From NCBI GenBank assembly GCA_023408815.1, contig JAEYJO010000024.1:1-25674 (forward strand): 25,674 nucleotides of DNA, read 5' to 3'. How positions within the stretch are numbered: position 1 is the first letter of the stretch; the number at the start of each line of letters is the position of its first letter. The notes beneath the pieces were generated by a model that saw only the letters and a program-made list of their open reading frames with translations, ran no database searches and was not told where the DNA came from. A program made the position numbers and the translations under genes. Positions 23,809 to 25,674 of this stretch are shown here, one piece after another. This DNA is from Bacillota bacterium. Its GTDB lineage: Bacteria > Bacillota > Clostridia > Lachnospirales > Lachnospiraceae.

Positions 23809-24729
23809 ATGGCACTTCAGCAATGTATGCTCAATCTGGACCGAAGCGGACGGGAGCTCAGCCCTCATGGGACTATTGATTTTCCCTGTGCCGGCTATTC
23901 CTACCGGTGCACCAGCCGGGCGTGGGATGAGATCCCATGGCATTACCACGAGGAGCTGGAGATTATTTATATAGAAGAAGGTAAGATGCGGGTTCAGATT
24001 CCCAGCAAGGTTTACGAGGTGAACGCGGGAGAGGCTGTCTTCATTAATTCAGGTATTCTCCACCGCGCTACGGCTGATCCGGACTGCGAATACCATTCGC
24101 TTGTTTTCTCGGATCAGCTTGTGACAGGCAGCAAGAATTCTGTTTTCGCCCAGAAATATATGGAGCCTCTCGTTCGTTATTCTCTCCTGGACGGCTGTCA
24201 GATCTATCGGGAAACAGGCTGGCAAGTGCCGCTTATCGACCATTTTAACGAAGCATTTGCGGCGATGGCAGGGAACGGGTTCGGCTACGAGTTTCAGGTG
24301 AGAGAGCACTTATCTTCTTTCTGTATGCTTTTGTATCGTCAGTATAAGGAGGAGATGGATGAGAATAATTCGCAGATCAGTCAGGATGAGATACGCATAC
24401 GAAGAATGTTAGATTTTATCCATGAGCGATATGCCGAGGACATACAGCTCTCCCAGATTGCGCAGGCGGCGGATATAGGAGAGCGGGAATGTCTGCGCTG
24501 CTTCCAGAGAGTCATTCAGGTTTCTCCCATACAGTATTTGTTGAAATACAGGGTGATGCAGGGGGCTTCTATGCTGACAGGAGCCTCCGGCCTCTGTGTG
24601 GCGGAGGTATCTACGCTGTGCGGTTTTGACAGCCCCAGTAACTTTTCCAAGGTATTCAAGCGATTTTTTGCATGTACGCCCAAGGAGTACAAGAGGAATA
24701 TGATGAAACAACAAGAAAACCCCGCATAA
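23809..24729 (+). CDS. AraC family transcriptional regulator
   Basis: Regulator of 306 residues, divergent from the MFS-PHP-GH2 operon and its likely controller. The N-terminal cupin effector domain (about 25-110) includes WHYHEELEIIYIEEG and VNAGEAVFINSGILHR, the classic sugar-sensing pattern. The C-terminal helix-turn-helix pair (about 205-300) ends with SPSNFSKVFKRFFACTPKEYKRN. AAAGGAG lies about 8 nt before the ATG. The last codons form one arm of the hairpin at 24720-24741. Not closely similar by eye to the other AraC protein of the window. Confidence 0.9.
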   Translation: MALQQCMLNLDRSGRELSPHGTIDFPCAGYSYRCTSRAWDEIPWHYHEELEIIYIEEGKMRVQIPSKVYEVNAGEAVFINSGILHRATADPDCEYHSLVFSDQLVTGSKNSVFAQKYMEPLVRYSLLDGCQIYRETGWQVPLIDHFNEAFAAMAGNGFGYEFQVREHLSSFCMLLYRQYKEEMDENNSQISQDEIRIRRMLDFIHERYAEDIQLSQIAQAADIGERECLRCFQRVIQVSPIQYLLKYRVMQGASMLTGASGLCVAEVSTLCGFDSPSNFSKVFKRFFACTPKEYKRNMMKQQENPA

Positions 24730-24741
24730 TTATATGCGGGG
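24720..24741 (-). terminator. Terminator at the convergent ends of araC and a small ORF
   Basis: CCCCGCATA (24720-24728) and TATGCGGGG (24733-24741) are perfect 9-bp arms. On the minus strand TTTTCTTGTTT follows, which is a terminator tail; on the plus strand there is none. It therefore serves the minus-strand small ORF and overlaps the AraC stop codon. Confidence 0.75.
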
Positions 24742-24765
24742 GAAACAAAGGGGAGAAACATGAAT

Positions 24766-24930
24766 CTATATGTAATTAAGCTGCCATACATCGGAGCCGG
24801 AAGCTTTCTGCTTCTCGTAAGAGAGCAATTCCAGGAAATAATCATGAAAGTGAGAGTACATTTTCCAGTTATCGTTTGATAAAACCATTTCTGTCATGGA
24901 TATCCTTTGTGGTGTTTTTTCTTTATGCAT
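24766..24930 (-). CDS. Small hypothetical protein, 54 residues
   Basis: I do not recognise this gene. MHKEKTPQRISMTEMVLSND opens a mostly polar sequence with an aromatic middle (WKMYSHFHDYFLELL) and no membrane segment. ATG at 24930 is chosen over a longer in-frame start because AAAGGAGGT lies about 12 nt upstream. A minus-strand terminator follows 24 nt after the stop, and a possible -10, TATACT (24967-24962), lies upstream next to a dyad at 24978-24996. These signals support a real single-gene unit. Its 3' part overlaps a 38-codon plus-strand ORF (24760-24876) with its own GGGGAG site, so either strand could be the coding one. Confidence 0.5.
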   Translation of the reverse strand: MHKEKTPQRISMTEMVLSNDNWKMYSHFHDYFLELLSYEKQKASGSDVWQLNYI

Positions 24931-24977
24931 GTTGTGGTATCCACCTCCTTTTGATAACTTTAGTATACGGTACAAAT

Positions 24978-24996
24978 ATGAACTCGATGTGTTCAT
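24978..24996. promoter_or_regulatory. Inverted repeat upstream of the small ORF
   Basis: ATGAAC (24978-24983) and GTTCAT (24991-24996) flank a 7-bp spacer at about the -35 position of the predicted minus-strand promoter, where no good -35 box is present. An activator site is possible. Confidence 0.35.
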
Positions 24997-25107
24997 TTCC
25001 TTAAACAAAACTAATGATTCTTAGAAAAGAATGAGGAAATTATTAACTAAAAATAAAATGGAAAAAGACCGCGAAAAAGGTAATATGTATAAAATTGTGA
25101 GAAGCAG

Positions 25108-25136
25108 TTGAGAATCTGCCGTCTTCGTGATAGAAT
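25108..25136 (+). promoter_or_regulatory. Promoter of a candidate small RNA
   Basis: TTGAGA (25108-25113), a 17-bp spacer and TAGAAT (25131-25136) form a good promoter with no gene directly after it. The stretch 25009-25107 shows nothing further. Confidence 0.55.
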
Positions 25137-25142
25137 AAAAGC

Positions 25143-25220
25143 GCAGTAGTTTAATAATAGGTGTTTTGTTTGGGAAAACGGTTCGGAGGACGTAAAAGTT
25201 CTTTTGAGCCGTTTTTCTTT
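25143..25220 (+). ncRNA. Candidate small RNA, about 78 nt
   Basis: A promoter ends at 25136. An intrinsic terminator ends near 25220: AAAACGGTTC and GAGCCGTTTT pair with one G-U, followed by TCTTTT. The predicted transcript has no ORF with a ribosome site; a GTG frame of 24 codons runs past the terminator and is unlikely. It could be a trans-acting small RNA or a remnant leader. I know of no match. Confidence 0.45.
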
Positions 25221-25240
25221 TGCGGGCAATCTTGATTAGG

Positions 25241-25512
25241 GTGTCAAAAGTCCTTTTTCAAAATATCGTAAGCAATCGAATCATAACCAAAAGACTCCTG
25301 CGCCGAATTCAAATATATAAGAAGTTCTAATTCTTTGAACATTTGAGCCAAACGTAGCGGAAAACAAAAAACTCGCTGCGCTCAAACAGTTTTGTTTTCT
25401 GCTACGGCCCAAATATTCAAAGAAAGAACTTCTAAATATTTTCATAGACGCATTCGTTCTTTTGGTTATGATTCGATTGTCTGAGAAAGTTGACGAAAAG
25501 GACTTTTGACAC
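25241..25512. repeat. 272-bp imperfect inverted repeat
   Basis: Three blocks pair across the element: 25241-25257 with 25496-25512 (17 bp, perfect), 25273-25294 with 25458-25479 (22 bp, perfect), and 25321-25369 with 25390-25432 (imperfect, with small gaps). Unpaired stretches separate them, and a 20-nt loop (25370-25389) contains ACTCGCTGCGCTC. No credible ORF lies inside. It resembles a miniature non-autonomous element or a long hairpin RNA; no target-site duplication is obvious. Confidence 0.75.
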
Positions 25513-25525
25513 TCTAGTAAATCAT

Positions 25526-25594
25526 AAAAAGAAGGACGCCAAGCGTCCTCCTCAGACCGTAGACAAAGCGGAGTTAGGATGCAAATCCTAACTC
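25526..25594 (-). other. Two-hairpin element with conserved linker, copy 2
   Basis: Read on the minus strand: hairpin A GAGTTAGGAT-TTGC-ATCCTAACTC (25594-25571), linker CTTTGTCTACGGTCTGA (25568-25552), hairpin B AGGACGC-TTG-GCGTCCT (25549-25533), then TTCTTTTT. The linker differs from copy 1 at one base, while the stems have unrelated sequences. It may end a gene that lies right of the window. The final 80 nt (25595-25674) hold nothing I can name. Confidence 0.6.
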
Positions 25595-25674
25595 TATTTT
25601 TCTTATCCATTGAGGGATTTTATATATTTGTGACCAGAAACCTGAATCAGTACCGTTCACGAGTCCTTTTCTTT

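Noticed and set aside
25047..25229. 60-codon minus-strand ORF
   Set aside because: No ribosome site, and it lies antisense to the candidate small RNA and its terminator.
25281..25610. 109-codon minus-strand ORF
   Set aside because: It runs through both arms of the inverted repeat and the two-hairpin element, has no recognisable domain, and is explained by structure-rich non-coding DNA.
1..25674. CRISPR array, prophage or defence island
   Set aside because: No regularly spaced repeats, no integrase, transposase, restriction or phage structural gene was found.

Overview
The window looks like chromosomal DNA from a low-to-mid GC Gram-positive anaerobe, most likely a Lachnospiraceae-type member of Clostridia. 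This rests on strong AGGAGG ribosome sites, many TTGACA-17-TATAAT type promoters, a Csp-like cytoplasmic subtilase, a lone Clostridia-type carbamate kinase, an SPFH/ribbon-helix-helix pair, and sugar-hydrolase loci each run by a divergent AraC regulator. The assignment is inference from gene content; there is no rRNA in the window to confirm it. I see no CRISPR array, tRNA, prophage or transposase.

Layout. 1-312: intergenic, with a terminator, a two-hairpin element and the clpX promoter. 313-4130 (+): a ClpX paralog with an acidic N-terminal extension, a Csp-like S8 peptidase and an LspA-type signal peptidase. 4182-8326: an AraC regulator (-) divergent from a GH88 unsaturated glucuronyl hydrolase and a DUF2264 protein (+), a small uronic-acid glycan locus. 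8395-9684 (-): SPFH membrane protein followed by a ribbon-helix-helix protein, with a perfect operator at the promoter. 9932-10870 (-): lone carbamate kinase. 11243-15108 (+): cysK and metNIQ, a sulfur amino acid block, with a 131-bp three-armed structure between cysK and metN. 15247-16540 (+): Cof-type HAD phosphatase and a cysteine-rich Rrf2 regulator. 16675-19747 (+): PTS enzyme I and a MATE exporter. 19765-23695 (-): MFS permease, PHP phosphoesterase and GH2 glycosidase as one operon, divergent from an AraC regulator at 23809-24729 (+). 24766-25674: a small ORF with its own terminator, a candidate small RNA, a 272-bp imperfect inverted repeat and a second copy of the two-hairpin element.

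The least explained material is non-coding. (a) Two-hairpin elements near both ends of the window, in opposite orientation, share a 17-nt linker (16/17 identical). (b) A long inverted repeat lies at 25241-25512. (c) A promoter-plus-terminator unit at 25108-25220 has no convincing gene. (d) A closed three-armed structure lies between cysK and metN. (e) The SPFH operon has a perfect 21-bp operator. No complete new defence or mobile system is evident; the genes themselves belong to known families.
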